Assembly (NCBI RefSeq): GCF_014773245.1
Contig: NZ_JACWMX010000003.1
Location: 1 to 64,000 of the forward strand
Reading direction: 5' to 3'
DNA: 64,000 bases
DNA from: Mucilaginibacter glaciei
GTDB taxonomy: Bacteria > Bacteroidota > Bacteroidia > Sphingobacteriales > Sphingobacteriaceae
In this document: in pieces, positions 27,974-36,022 of the stretch
How positions within the stretch are numbered: the first letter of the stretch is position 1
How the letters are laid out: every line of letters starts with the position of its first letter
Position numbers and translations under genes: made by a program
The notes under the pieces: model-generated
What the model saw: only the letters and a program-made list of their open reading frames with translations
What the model was told of the DNA's origin: nothing
Databases searched by the model: none

Positions 27974-28207
27974 TTAAATAGAACCTTTTTTTACAAACTT
28001 GTTGATACAAGCAGTAATGCCCAATTTGCTGATAGTTTTAACAGCAGAAGTAGACACTTTTAAAGTGATCCATTTATCTTCTTCAGGGATATAAAACTTT
28101 TTTAGTTGCAGATTCGGATAGAACTTACGTTTGGTTTTAGCGTTAGAGTTTGATACGCTATTACCGTTCATATAGGCTTTTCCGGTTAAATCACAAATTC
28201 TTGACAT
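27974..28207 (-). CDS. rpmB: 50S ribosomal protein L28
   Basis: A 77-residue L28 starting [20 protein letters not shown] and containing [10 protein letters not shown] and [10 protein letters not shown]. It is the first gene of the leftward ribosomal/ftsY/rimO series. Confidence 0.95.
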   Translation of the reverse strand: MSRICDLTGKAYMNGNSVSNSNAKTKRKFYPNLQLKKFYIPEEDKWITLKVSTSAVKTISKLGITACINKFVKKGSI

Positions 28208-28511
28208 GACAAATATTTTTTTAAATCTTCGCTCTTTTCCTAAAAAGAGTTTGCAAATATCAGGTTTTTAAAGCAAATAGGCAATAGTGTTTTCAAATAT
28301 TTTTTAAAAAGATTTGTTTGCGGTTATTTAGGCTTATCCAGTATAAAATTAAGCTTATAAACGTTTAAATAATGTTTGTTCGAAAATGGATATTATCAGA
28401 CTAATTACTATGCAGATAATCTTTACTTATAGATAAGACACCGGTAAACGCTTTAAACTTCACTTTTATAGGGGAAAATACCTAATTTACGCCCACCATT
28501 TACAACCTATT
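28208..28511. other. Intergenic region between rpmB and acs
   Basis: Roughly 300 AT-rich bases between divergent genes. It should hold both promoters. I see no perfect TAnnTTTG pair and no structured element. Confidence 0.5.
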
Positions 28512-30413
28512 ATGCAAATCAAATCAATAGAAGAATATCATCAAGTCTATCAGCAAAGTGTAGATCAACCCGAAGAATTCTGGGCCGGAATAGCAGATAA
28601 CTTTTTGTGGAGAAAAAAGTGGGATGAAGTATTGGAATGGAACTTTAAAGAGCCCAGCATTAAATGGTTTCAGGGTGCTAAACTGAACATTACCGAGAAT
28701 TGCCTGGACCGCCATTTGGAAACCAACGGCGATACCCCGGCTATCATCTGGGAACCAAATGACCCCACCGAAGACCACCGCATATTAACTTACTCCCAGC
28801 TGCACGCAAAGGTTTGCCAGTTTGCAAACGTGCTTAAAAACAACGGTACTAAAAAAGGCGATCGTATCTGTATTTACATGCCTATGGTTCCCGAATTGGA
28901 GATTGCGGTTTTGGCTTGCGCCCGTATCGGTGCAATTCATTCCGTGGTATTCGGCGGTTTTTCAGCCCAATCTATTGCCGATAGGATAAAGGATGCCGAA
29001 TGTAATATTGTGATCACGGCAGATGGTAGTTTCCGCGGGACAAAAGAAGTGCCATTAAAATCTGTTATTGACGATGCGTTGGTGCAGTGCCCAACCATTA
29101 AGAAGGTGATCGTACTAACCCGCAGCCGCACCCCTGTATCCATGATCAAGGGCCGTGATGTTTGGTGGGAAGACGAAGTTAAAAAAGTAGAAACACAAGG
29201 CAACCCCGATTGCCCTGCCGAAGAAATGGACGCTGAAGATATGTTGTTTATCCTGTATACATCCGGCTCCACAGGTAAACCGAAAGGTGTGGTACATACG
29301 TGCGGCGGCTATATGGTTTACACGGGTTACACCTTTACCAACGCATTCCAATATCAACCTGGCGAGGTTTATTTCTGTACGGCAGATATCGGTTGGATCA
29401 CCGGTCATTCTTACATCGCCTATGGTCCGCTCACCCAGGGGGCAACTTCGGTATTGTTTGAGGGTGTCCCTACCTGGCCGGATGCAGGCCGACTGTGGGA
29501 TATTGTAGAAAAGCATAAGGTTAATATATTATATACCGCGCCAACCGCCATCCGCTCGTTAATGAGTTTTGGCGATGATGTGATAAAAGGAAAAGATTTT
29601 AGCTCGCTTAAAAAGTTAGGATCGGTAGGCGAGCCTTTGAACGAAGAGGCCTGGCACTGGTTTGATGAAAAGATAGGCCAGGGCAAATGCCCGATAGTTG
29701 ATACCTGGTGGCAAACAGAAACTGGTGGTTTTATGATATCGCCCATAGCTAATGTTACGCCCTTGAAACCGGGCTACGCAACACTGCCATTGCCGGGAGT
29801 GCAACCTCTGCTGGTTGATGAGAACGGTAAAGAGATTGAAGGTAATGGCGTAAGCGGTAACCTTTGTATCAAATTTCCGTGGCCGGGTATGCTGCGCACA
29901 ACTTATGGCGATCATGAGCGATGCCGAACAACATACTTCGCTACTTATGAAAACTTGTATTTCACCGGCGATGGCTGCCTGCGCGACGAGGATGGCTATT
30001 ACCGCATTACCGGCCGTGTGGATGACGTGCTGAACGTATCGGGCCACCGTATTGGTACCGCCGAGGTAGAGAACGCCATTAATATGCACAGCAGCGTAGT
30101 AGAAAGTGCCGTTGTTGGCTATCCGCATGATATTAAGGGCCAGGGTGTTTATGCTTTCGTGGTAAGCCCTAATAAGCATGGCGATGATGAGCTTACCCGA
30201 AAGGATATCATTATGACCGTATCGCGGATTATTGGTGCCATTGCCAAGCCGGACAAGATCCAGTTTGTAAGCGGTTTGCCTAAAACACGGTCGGGAAAGA
30301 TCATGCGCCGGATCTTAAGGAAGATAGCCGAAGGAGACACCGGTAATTTAGGTGACACAAGTACATTGCTTGACCCCGCAATAGTAGATGAAATTAAGGA
30401 AGGGGCGTTGTAA
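28512..30413 (+). CDS. acs: Acetyl-CoA synthetase
   Basis: A 633-residue AMP-forming acetate-CoA ligase. Seen: N-terminal FWAGIADNFLWRKKWDEVLEW, the ATP-binding motif YTSGSTGKPKGVVH near residue 251, TWWQTETGG near 396, GRVDDVLNVSGHRIGT near 500, and the C-terminal PKTRSGKIMRRILRKIA, whose Lys is the site of regulatory acetylation in the family. It activates acetate for the TCA cycle or lipid synthesis, and can recover acetate released by the acetate kinase encoded later in the window. Confidence 0.96.
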   Translation: MQIKSIEEYHQVYQQSVDQPEEFWAGIADNFLWRKKWDEVLEWNFKEPSIKWFQGAKLNITENCLDRHLETNGDTPAIIWEPNDPTEDHRILTYSQLHAKVCQFANVLKNNGTKKGDRICIYMPMVPELEIAVLACARIGAIHSVVFGGFSAQSIADRIKDAECNIVITADGSFRGTKEVPLKSVIDDALVQCPTIKKVIVLTRSRTPVSMIKGRDVWWEDEVKKVETQGNPDCPAEEMDAEDMLFILYTSGSTGKPKGVVHTCGGYMVYTGYTFTNAFQYQPGEVYFCTADIGWITGHSYIAYGPLTQGATSVLFEGVPTWPDAGRLWDIVEKHKVNILYTAPTAIRSLMSFGDDVIKGKDFSSLKKLGSVGEPLNEEAWHWFDEKIGQGKCPIVDTWWQTETGGFMISPIANVTPLKPGYATLPLPGVQPLLVDENGKEIEGNGVSGNLCIKFPWPGMLRTTYGDHERCRTTYFATYENLYFTGDGCLRDEDGYYRITGRVDDVLNVSGHRIGTAEVENAINMHSSVVESAVVGYPHDIKGQGVYAFVVSPNKHGDDELTRKDIIMTVSRIIGAIAKPDKIQFVSGLPKTRSGKIMRRILRKIAEGDTGNLGDTSTLLDPAIVDEIKEGAL

Positions 30414-30559
30414 AGGGAGGTGAGATTTTTAGAATCAAGAGCCACGATAATAATATCTATAGGTAATGGGTCCTGGCGCTTATTTTCTTGAATCCCCCCG
30501 CAAACCAAACCAATTTCCATCTGTTCTCTCTATACATCTAAGTTAAGGAGAAACAAATC

Positions 30560-30745
30560 ATGGACAAGTTAGAATTAAAAGGCGGCTGGAACGAGCTGAA
30601 AGGAAAAATAAAACAAGCGTACGGCGACCTGACCGACGACGATTTGAAACACGAAGAAGGTAAGGACGATGAAACACTGGGCCGCCTGCAGCAAAAAACA
30701 GGTAAAACCCGCGAAGATCTCATCAGCTGGTTAAAAAGCTTATAA
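30560..30745 (+). CDS. CsbD-family stress protein
   Basis: A 61-residue hydrophilic protein of the CsbD type ([20 protein letters not shown], then [18 protein letters not shown]). CsbD proteins accumulate under general stress in other bacteria; the mechanism is unknown. It has its own terminator immediately downstream. Confidence 0.93.
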   Translation: MDKLELKGGWNELKGKIKQAYGDLTDDDLKHEEGKDDETLGRLQQKTGKTREDLISWLKSL

Positions 30746-30751
30746 TTACGC

Positions 30752-30778
30752 AAGCCCCGAATATTCGGGGCTTTTTTT
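30752..30778 (+). terminator. Intrinsic terminator after csbD
   Basis: AAGCCCCGAAT pairs with ATTCGGGGCTT to make an uninterrupted GC-rich stem, followed by seven T residues. Confidence 0.92.
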
Positions 30779-30859
30779 GTTGAAAATTCTCTTGCAGAAA
30801 TAAGATTATTTAATCTAACCCAACCGATAGCTTAACCCAATTATAGCTATTTTTGCCGC

Positions 30860-31636
30860 ATGACAAAAGCAACCCGCCCCACCATATTAGTAGTAAACGA
30901 TGATGGTATAACCGCCGAAGGGATCAAAGCCCTGATGCATGCCATGAAAGATCTGGGCAGGGTAGTGGTTGTAGCCCCGGATAGCCCGCAATCGGGAATG
31001 GGGCATGCTATTACCATAGGGAAACCCCTTAGGTTAGATAAGGTAGACGTTTACGAAGGTATAGAGATGTATAGCTGCAGCGGCACCCCGGTAGATTGTG
31101 TAAAGCTGGCGGTTAATGCGGTGCTGAAGGGCCAAAAGCCTGATCTTTGTGTGTCGGGTATTAACCACGGGCTCAATAATTCTATCAATGTGTTGTATTC
31201 GGGCACCATGTCGGCGGCGGTTGAGGGGGCTATAGAAGGCATCCCATCAATAGGTTTTTCTTTAGATGATTACAGCGCACAAGCCAATTTTGAGCATTGT
31301 GTTAAATATGTAAAGGAAATTGCACAGCAAGTTTTGGCCAATGGCCTGCCGGTAGGTACGGTGTTAAATGTAAACTTTCCCGCTGGTGATGACATTAAAG
31401 GCATCAAAATTTGCCGCCAGGCTAATGCCAAATGGGCCGAAGAATTTGATATGCGCCATGACCCGTACAAGCGCCCTTACTACTGGTTAACCGGCGTTTT
31501 CCAGAATAACGATAACGGACAGGATACCGATGTTTGGGCACTGGAGCATAATTACGTATCGGTAGTACCGGTAGAATTTGACATGACCGCGCATCACGCC
31601 ATCCCGGTATTAAACAACTGGAAGTTCAACCTGTAA
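30860..31636 (+). CDS. surE: 5'/3'-nucleotidase SurE
   Basis: A 258-residue SurE phosphatase acting on nucleoside monophosphates. The metal-binding ILVVNDDGITAEGIKAL lies near residue 9, PDSPQSGMGHAITI near 41 and VSGINHGLNN near 99, with YSGTMSAAVEGAIEGIPSI near 113. A TATTTTTG sequence ends four bases upstream of the ATG; if it is the -7 box the transcript would be almost leaderless. Its stop codon abuts that of the convergent next gene with no gap. Confidence 0.95.
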   Translation: MTKATRPTILVVNDDGITAEGIKALMHAMKDLGRVVVVAPDSPQSGMGHAITIGKPLRLDKVDVYEGIEMYSCSGTPVDCVKLAVNAVLKGQKPDLCVSGINHGLNNSINVLYSGTMSAAVEGAIEGIPSIGFSLDDYSAQANFEHCVKYVKEIAQQVLANGLPVGTVLNVNFPAGDDIKGIKICRQANAKWAEEFDMRHDPYKRPYYWLTGVFQNNDNGQDTDVWALEHNYVSVVPVEFDMTAHHAIPVLNNWKFNL

Positions 31637-32197
31637 TTATTGAAGACTCATTAGGGTAAGATCAACGCCCTGTACACCTTCGGCTTTACATATTAAAGGG
31701 AAGGCAGGGTTGTTCAGGATCCAAAGTTTTGTTTTACCGTTTTCGCTTATGGCGTAGTAGGTGTCAACCTCTTTGTCATTTAAAGTAAATGGTACGGCTA
31801 TGTCGGCAATTTTAAATTTTTGTTTGTTCAGCTCAAACGCCTTGGTGCTGGTCATCGTGTTGAAAACACTTTTGGATACGAAGATCAGGGTCTCGTCGTC
31901 TTTCAACTTCGTAATCTCGTCATAACCCGGCTGTCTGATCCCTATTTTGGTACCGCTATCGACAGCTTTGGCAGATACCTCGAAAATGCCTGATCCCATA
32001 CCGCCTGCTGCCCATTTTAAATGTACAGGTGCAGTCAATTCAGTTGCCGTTATGGTAACCGGTAAATTCCTGTCGAAGGCTTTGATGTATGCCGAATAGT
32101 TAAGTACAGTGCCGTTTTGAATACTTGGCACCATCTTTTGGGCCATAGCGCTAATGCTTAACAATGCGAGAGTAGTTGACAGAAATATCTTCTTCAT
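31637..32197 (-). CDS. Secreted protein of unknown function
   Basis: A 186-residue protein with a signal peptide (MKKIFLSTTLALLSISAMAQ). The rest is beta-rich, with VLNYSAYIKAFDRNLPVTIT, DDETLIFVSKSVF and TYYAISENGKTKLWILNNPA, somewhat like DUF3108-type lipid- or surface-binding beta proteins. I do not assign a family. It ends directly against surE tail to tail. Confidence 0.75.
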   Translation of the reverse strand: MKKIFLSTTLALLSISAMAQKMVPSIQNGTVLNYSAYIKAFDRNLPVTITATELTAPVHLKWAAGGMGSGIFEVSAKAVDSGTKIGIRQPGYDEITKLKDDETLIFVSKSVFNTMTSTKAFELNKQKFKIADIAVPFTLNDKEVDTYYAISENGKTKLWILNNPAFPLICKAEGVQGVDLTLMSLQ

Positions 32198-32236
32198 TTA
32201 TAGTTCTTTTATTTATTAGAACGCTAAAATAGTAAA

Positions 32237-32533
32237 ATGAATATTGATGATGTATTTTTGAAAAATATGTTCAGCAAAAACAGTTTACCGTTAGGGATGC
32301 TTTACGGCTTTATACCGTCATTATTGGTTTGGTTATTATGTAACTATATTTTAAATAACGAAGCCTTTGTAATGGACAAACCTGCTGCACCTTATCTGAT
32401 CGCTATCTGTTTAAATTTGTTGTTACTGCGGTATGCCGCTAAAAAGCATCTGGACGAGATGTCAAGAGGTATAATGCTCATCACTTTTGTGTGCATGCTA
32501 TTAGTGTTCATTTTTAAAATGCAGGCCCGATGA
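32237..32533 (+). CDS. Small membrane protein preceding lpxB
   Basis: A 98-residue protein with three hydrophobic segments (about 18-35, 47-62, 77-93). No family motif is recognised. Its stop overlaps the lpxB start as ATGA, so it is translationally coupled to the lipid A gene and may act in envelope lipid processing (inference from context). Confidence 0.8.
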   Translation: MNIDDVFLKNMFSKNSLPLGMLYGFIPSLLVWLLCNYILNNEAFVMDKPAAPYLIAICLNLLLLRYAAKKHLDEMSRGIMLITFVCMLLVFIFKMQAR

Positions 32534-33642
32534 AGTATTACCTGGTAGCGGGAGAAGCTTCTGGCGATTTGCATGGAGCCAACCTCATGAAAGCCCTAAA
32601 AGAGCTGGACGGACAGGCAGAGTTTCGCTACTTTGGCGGCGATCTGATGGCTGCCGAAGGGGGCACGCTGGTAAAGCACTATGCCGATATGGCCTTTATG
32701 GGATTTGTGGAAGTAGTGGCTAATCTGGGCACCATTCTCAAAAACCTGAAGCTGTGCAAGGCAGACATTGCAGCCTATCAACTTGATGTGCTAATACTGA
32801 TCGACTTCCCGGGATTTAATTTGAAGATAGCGGAGTTTGCCAAAGCGAAGGGTTTGCTGGTGTGCTATTATATTTCCCCCAAGGTTTGGGCCTGGAACCA
32901 GAAGCGGGTGTTAAAGATCAAGCGGATTGTTGATCACCTGTTTTGTATTCTGCCTTTTGAAGTGGAATTTTACAAAAGCTGGGGGATGGAGATTGACTAT
33001 GTAGGCAATCCTTTATTGGATGCTGTTGATGCGTTTAAACCCGACACAAATTTCCTGCGAAATAACAACCTGACCAATAAAAAGATTGTTGCGTTATTGC
33101 CCGGCAGCCGTAAGCAGGAGATAAGCCGTTTACTGCCCGATATGCTGGTTGTGGCCGAAAAGTTTCCGCGCCATCAGTTTGTGGTAGCAGGAGCTCCCTC
33201 ATTCCACCCGGACTATTATCAACAATATTTAAAGGATCAAACTATTCCCGTAATATTTGGGGCTACGTATGACCTGCTCTATGTTGCCGAAGCTGCGGTA
33301 GTTGCATCGGGCACTGCCAATTTAGAAACCGCTTTGTTTAACGTACCGCAGGTTGTGATATATAAAGGTAACGCTATTACGATTGGTATAGCACGGATGC
33401 TGATCAAGATCAGGTTTATCTCCCTGGTAAATTTGATTATGGATAAAACGGTAGTGAAGGAATTAATTCAGCAAGAGTGCAACCCAGCCGAGATCTATAG
33501 TGAATTAAACAACCTCATCAACAATCGCCATCATCGCGAACAAATGCTGACTGATTATGATCTGCTGGATCAGAAGATGGGCTCGCCCGGTGCATCCGCC
33601 AAAACGGCCGCACTCATCATCAAATACGCGTCAAAAAAATAA
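32530..33642 (+). CDS. lpxB: Lipid-A-disaccharide synthase
   Basis: A 370-residue GT-B glycosyltransferase joining UDP-2,3-diacylglucosamine and lipid X in lipid A synthesis at the inner membrane face. Visible: MKYYLVAGEASGDLHGANLM, YYISPKVWAWNQKRVLKIK near residue 115, ALLPGSRKQEISRLLPDML near 193, and ASGTANLETALFNVPQVV near 259. Length is as expected. It is coupled to the small membrane protein upstream and ends in a strong terminator. Confidence 0.96.
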   Translation: MKYYLVAGEASGDLHGANLMKALKELDGQAEFRYFGGDLMAAEGGTLVKHYADMAFMGFVEVVANLGTILKNLKLCKADIAAYQLDVLILIDFPGFNLKIAEFAKAKGLLVCYYISPKVWAWNQKRVLKIKRIVDHLFCILPFEVEFYKSWGMEIDYVGNPLLDAVDAFKPDTNFLRNNNLTNKKIVALLPGSRKQEISRLLPDMLVVAEKFPRHQFVVAGAPSFHPDYYQQYLKDQTIPVIFGATYDLLYVAEAAVVASGTANLETALFNVPQVVIYKGNAITIGIARMLIKIRFISLVNLIMDKTVVKELIQQECNPAEIYSELNNLINNRHHREQMLTDYDLLDQKMGSPGASAKTAALIIKYASKK

Positions 33643-33674
33643 GGCCCGGCTATTTTGTAGCGGGCCTTATTTTT
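33641..33674 (+). terminator. Intrinsic terminator after lpxB
   Basis: AAGGCCCG pairs with CGGGCCTT around a 12-base loop and is followed by ATTTTT. The stem overlaps the last bases of the lpxB stop codon. Confidence 0.88.
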
Positions 33675-33712
33675 CTCAAGGTCATGTTTAAAATAGAATA
33701 GATATATGATGA

Positions 33713-33874
33713 TCAGGCAGCCTTCAACTGTTGGTTCGTAACTGCCTGTTTGTTGCTTGTGGAAAATTGATTACGTTCTCTGAAATACTTTAAATCTTCT
33801 GTCAACAAACTCTTCAAATCGTCGTCAAAGCGTTTAACTAATTTGCTGGTAGTGGTTGGTGTATAAGTTTTCAT
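33713..33874 (-). CDS. Small protein, first of two tandem paralogues
   Basis: A 53-residue basic protein starting MKTYTPTTTSKLVKRFDDDL and ending NQQLKAA. It shares the pattern MKTY...SKLV.RFD..LK..L..DLK...R and the terminal LKAA with the 41-residue protein encoded 31 bases upstream. Conservation of both ends with divergence in the middle argues for two real coding genes. Predicted as a helical, soluble protein; no family recognised. Confidence 0.7.
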   Translation of the reverse strand: MKTYTPTTTSKLVKRFDDDLKSLLTEDLKYFRERNQFSTSNKQAVTNQQLKAA

Positions 33875-33905
33875 AGGTAGATAGGCTGTTTTGTAATATA
33901 CTTAA

Positions 33906-34031
33906 CTAAGCTGCTTTCAAGGTCTGAACGTTAGCTCTCATAGCTTTCAGATCGTTTAATAAAATTGCTTTTAACTCCTTGTCAAAGCGGGCTACTAATT
34001 TGCTAACTGACGGTTTTGAGTAAGTTTTCAT
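33906..34031 (-). CDS. Small protein, second of two tandem paralogues
   Basis: A 41-residue basic protein starting MKTYSKPSVSKLVARFDKEL and ending QTLKAA, paralogous to the 53-residue protein downstream of it. It lies 14 bases after the stop of another small charged-protein gene, so three small genes probably form one leftward unit. Function is unknown. Confidence 0.68.
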   Translation of the reverse strand: MKTYSKPSVSKLVARFDKELKAILLNDLKAMRANVQTLKAA

Positions 34032-34045
34032 GGTCGATATTTTAA

Positions 34046-34237
34046 TTAATCTTTTGTATCTTCTTTAGTTTTATCCTGATCCTGGTTTTCGCTAAGGTTA
34101 TCATGTCTGCGCTTTGCTTCTTTGTATTGCCTTGCTATCTGATCCCTGTCTCTGGCGTCAGAGGTCTCTTCCGGTGCCTTTGGGTTTTCCCAAAGTTTTT
34201 CTTCACCAGATTTTTCAGTTTTCTCGTCGATTACCAT
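34046..34237 (-). CDS. Small highly charged hydrophilic protein
   Basis: From the ATG at 34237 the product has 63 residues rich in Glu, Asp, Lys, Arg and Gln (MVIDEKTEKSGEEKL, then RQYKEAKRRHDNL and a DQDKTKEDTKD tail). The open frame continues 34 codons upstream without protein-like features, so the shorter start is preferred. It is predicted disordered or helical. It heads the small-protein unit at 33713-34237. Confidence 0.6.
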   Translation of the reverse strand: MVIDEKTEKSGEEKLWENPKAPEETSDARDRDQIARQYKEAKRRHDNLSENQDQDKTKEDTKD

Positions 34238-34470
34238 TTTGTCTCTGTTTGATAATAGATATTCCAATTCAGTGCCAAAAAATGTGTTTGAGCGATAAAA
34301 AATGATATTGACTGCAATGTTTTTTCCCCCCTTAAACAAATACTGCCCAAAACGAATGTTTTAGACCGATATTGAATAGGGTATGAATGAAAAAAGGTAC
34401 AGCTATCTGCTACAAGCTGTTGTTAAACAAGGTCAGCAAGCATAAAACCGTACGGGCAGTCTGTTCAAAA

Positions 34471-35658
34471 TCAGACAGCACGCTGCATGGTTTTGCGCGT
34501 CAAAAGGTGTATCACTATAGCAATTGCTGATAAGGTTATGCCTATTGTACAAACGCCTGTCCACTGGTAGGTGTCCCAAACACGCGTTGCCAGGAAGGTG
34601 CCCAAGGCACCGCCCACAAAGTATGATACCATATATATAGTATTGATACGATTACGCGCGCTGGCATCTAATGAAAAGATAATAGCCTGATTAGAAATAT
34701 GTGTTGCCTGCACGCCCATATCCATTATAATAACACCGGCAACAAGGCCCGCAATGCTATGGCCCGAGAACAGGAACATGATAAAGGAGATCAGTACTAA
34801 CGATAGGGTTATGGTAGATAATTTGTAGGCATCCATTTTATCGCTCAGGCGGCCCATCAATCCGGCGGCAATGGCACCAAACGCCCCTGCCAGTCCAAAT
34901 GCACCCGCTACGTCGCTGCCTTCATTGAAGTTTTGTTTAAGCATAAAAACAAGGGTGGTCCAAAACGCGCTGAAACAGGCAAAACATAAGGCACCACGTA
35001 AAGAGGCTAATCTTAATTTTGGCTCGTTCTTTACCAGGTCGACCAATGTTTTCATTAAAGAACTATAAGTGCCTTTATACTCCGGTTCAACTTCGGGCAG
35101 TAAAAAATAAATAAATGCCCACATCACCAGCATAATACCTGCAGCAATATAGAACATTGCGCGCCAGCCCAAATGTGCGCCTACAAAGCCACTTAAGGTG
35201 CGCGATAGCAAGATACCTATTAAAAGACCGCTCATAATAAAGCCAATTTTTTTACCACGTTCCTCGGGCTTTGCCAGGTGGGCTGCCATGGGTACCAATA
35301 ACTGGGGTATAATAGAAGTTGCACCCAGCAAGAAGCCTGATAGTATCAACACATGTACGTTTGGCGCCAAAGCGGTTAGTAGCAGGGCCGCAACAACAAA
35401 GGCAAAATCTATCAGCATAAGGCGTTTACGTTTTACCATATCGGCCATTGGTACAACAAACAGCATACCTACGGCATAGCCAATTTGGGTGAGCATAGAT
35501 ACCTGGCCCACCTTACCATTACTTACATGAAAAGTACTGGCCATATCGTTTAACAATGGTTGGTTGTAGTAAAGGTTAGCCACCACAAGCCCGGTAGTGA
35601 GGGTCATTACCCATAAGGTGATGGTAGTAAGTTCTGGTTTATGTGTTGTAACAGCCAT
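34471..35658 (-). CDS. MFS-family transporter (sugar/drug efflux type)
   Basis: A 395-residue major facilitator with about twelve hydrophobic helices. The ATG at 35658 is preferred over one 20 codons upstream because it precedes TTITLWVMTLTTGLVVANLYYN by a short cytoplasmic tail. The loop 2-3 region reads GYAVGMLFVVPMADMVKRKRLM, close to the DRxGRR-type motif, and the mid-protein cytoplasmic loop contains LLPEVEPEYKGTYSSL. It belongs to the arabinose-efflux-permease-like group; substrate is unknown. Confidence 0.88.
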   Translation of the reverse strand: MAVTTHKPELTTITLWVMTLTTGLVVANLYYNQPLLNDMASTFHVSNGKVGQVSMLTQIGYAVGMLFVVPMADMVKRKRLMLIDFAFVVAALLLTALAPNVHVLILSGFLLGATSIIPQLLVPMAAHLAKPEERGKKIGFIMSGLLIGILLSRTLSGFVGAHLGWRAMFYIAAGIMLVMWAFIYFLLPEVEPEYKGTYSSLMKTLVDLVKNEPKLRLASLRGALCFACFSAFWTTLVFMLKQNFNEGSDVAGAFGLAGAFGAIAAGLMGRLSDKMDAYKLSTITLSLVLISFIMFLFSGHSIAGLVAGVIIMDMGVQATHISNQAIIFSLDASARNRINTIYMVSYFVGGALGTFLATRVWDTYQWTGVCTIGITLSAIAIVIHLLTRKTMQRAV

Positions 35659-35856
35659 TTGATTAGATATTTGCAAAAATCTTAAACATTTATTAACAAA
35701 TGGTAATATTAAAATCACATTTAATTTAAAAATTCTTAACGTTTAATGCGTATAATTGCAAAGGCGATAAATTAAATGTTGTATCTATTTAAAACTTACA
35801 AAATAATTACAAATAAATTCTTTGCATATCAAAACTTAGTGTTACTTTTACACTAT

Positions 35857-35940
35857 TAAAATAACAAACAAGTCTTCTCATAATTTAGGTTTATAATTGG
35901 TTAGTAAAGGCCCCTGCCCATCAGGGGCTTTACTTTTTTT
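35857..35940 (+). ncRNA. Candidate small RNA, about 80 nt
   Basis: On the plus strand TTTG at 35821-35824 and TACTTTTA at 35843-35850 are spaced by 18 bases, close to the Bacteroidota -33/-7 arrangement with one mismatch in the -7 box. The start would be near 35857. The segment ends in a GC-rich terminator with seven T residues. No rightward gene is present to explain this terminator and no ORF fits. The call is an inference from promoter plus terminator alone. Confidence 0.35.
35907..35940 (+). terminator. Intrinsic rightward terminator
   Basis: AAGGCCCCTG pairs with CAGGGGCTTT (one G-T pair) around a 5-base loop, followed after AC by seven T residues. The T-run exists only on the plus strand, so it belongs to a rightward transcript. 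Confidence 0.8.
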
Positions 35941-36022
35941 AAAGATTTTGTAAACCCGACTAATAACGAAATTTTAAGACTAATGATTTAAGGACGAAAG
36001 CTGCTGCGGCTGCAAAATTCTG

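Larger units (their letters stand above)
35659..36022. other. Intergenic region holding a candidate small RNA
   Basis: About 360 bases between two leftward genes. Between 35659 and 35820 it is very AT-rich and must hold the MFS promoter. A rightward promoter-like pair, a short transcribed segment and a strong rightward terminator occupy 35821-35940. Beyond it, 35941-36022 shows nothing. Confidence 0.6.

Noticed and set aside
34383..34445. A 20-codon rightward frame (MNEKRYSYLLQAVVKQGQQA)
   Set aside because: Too short and unsupported by promoter or conservation evidence.
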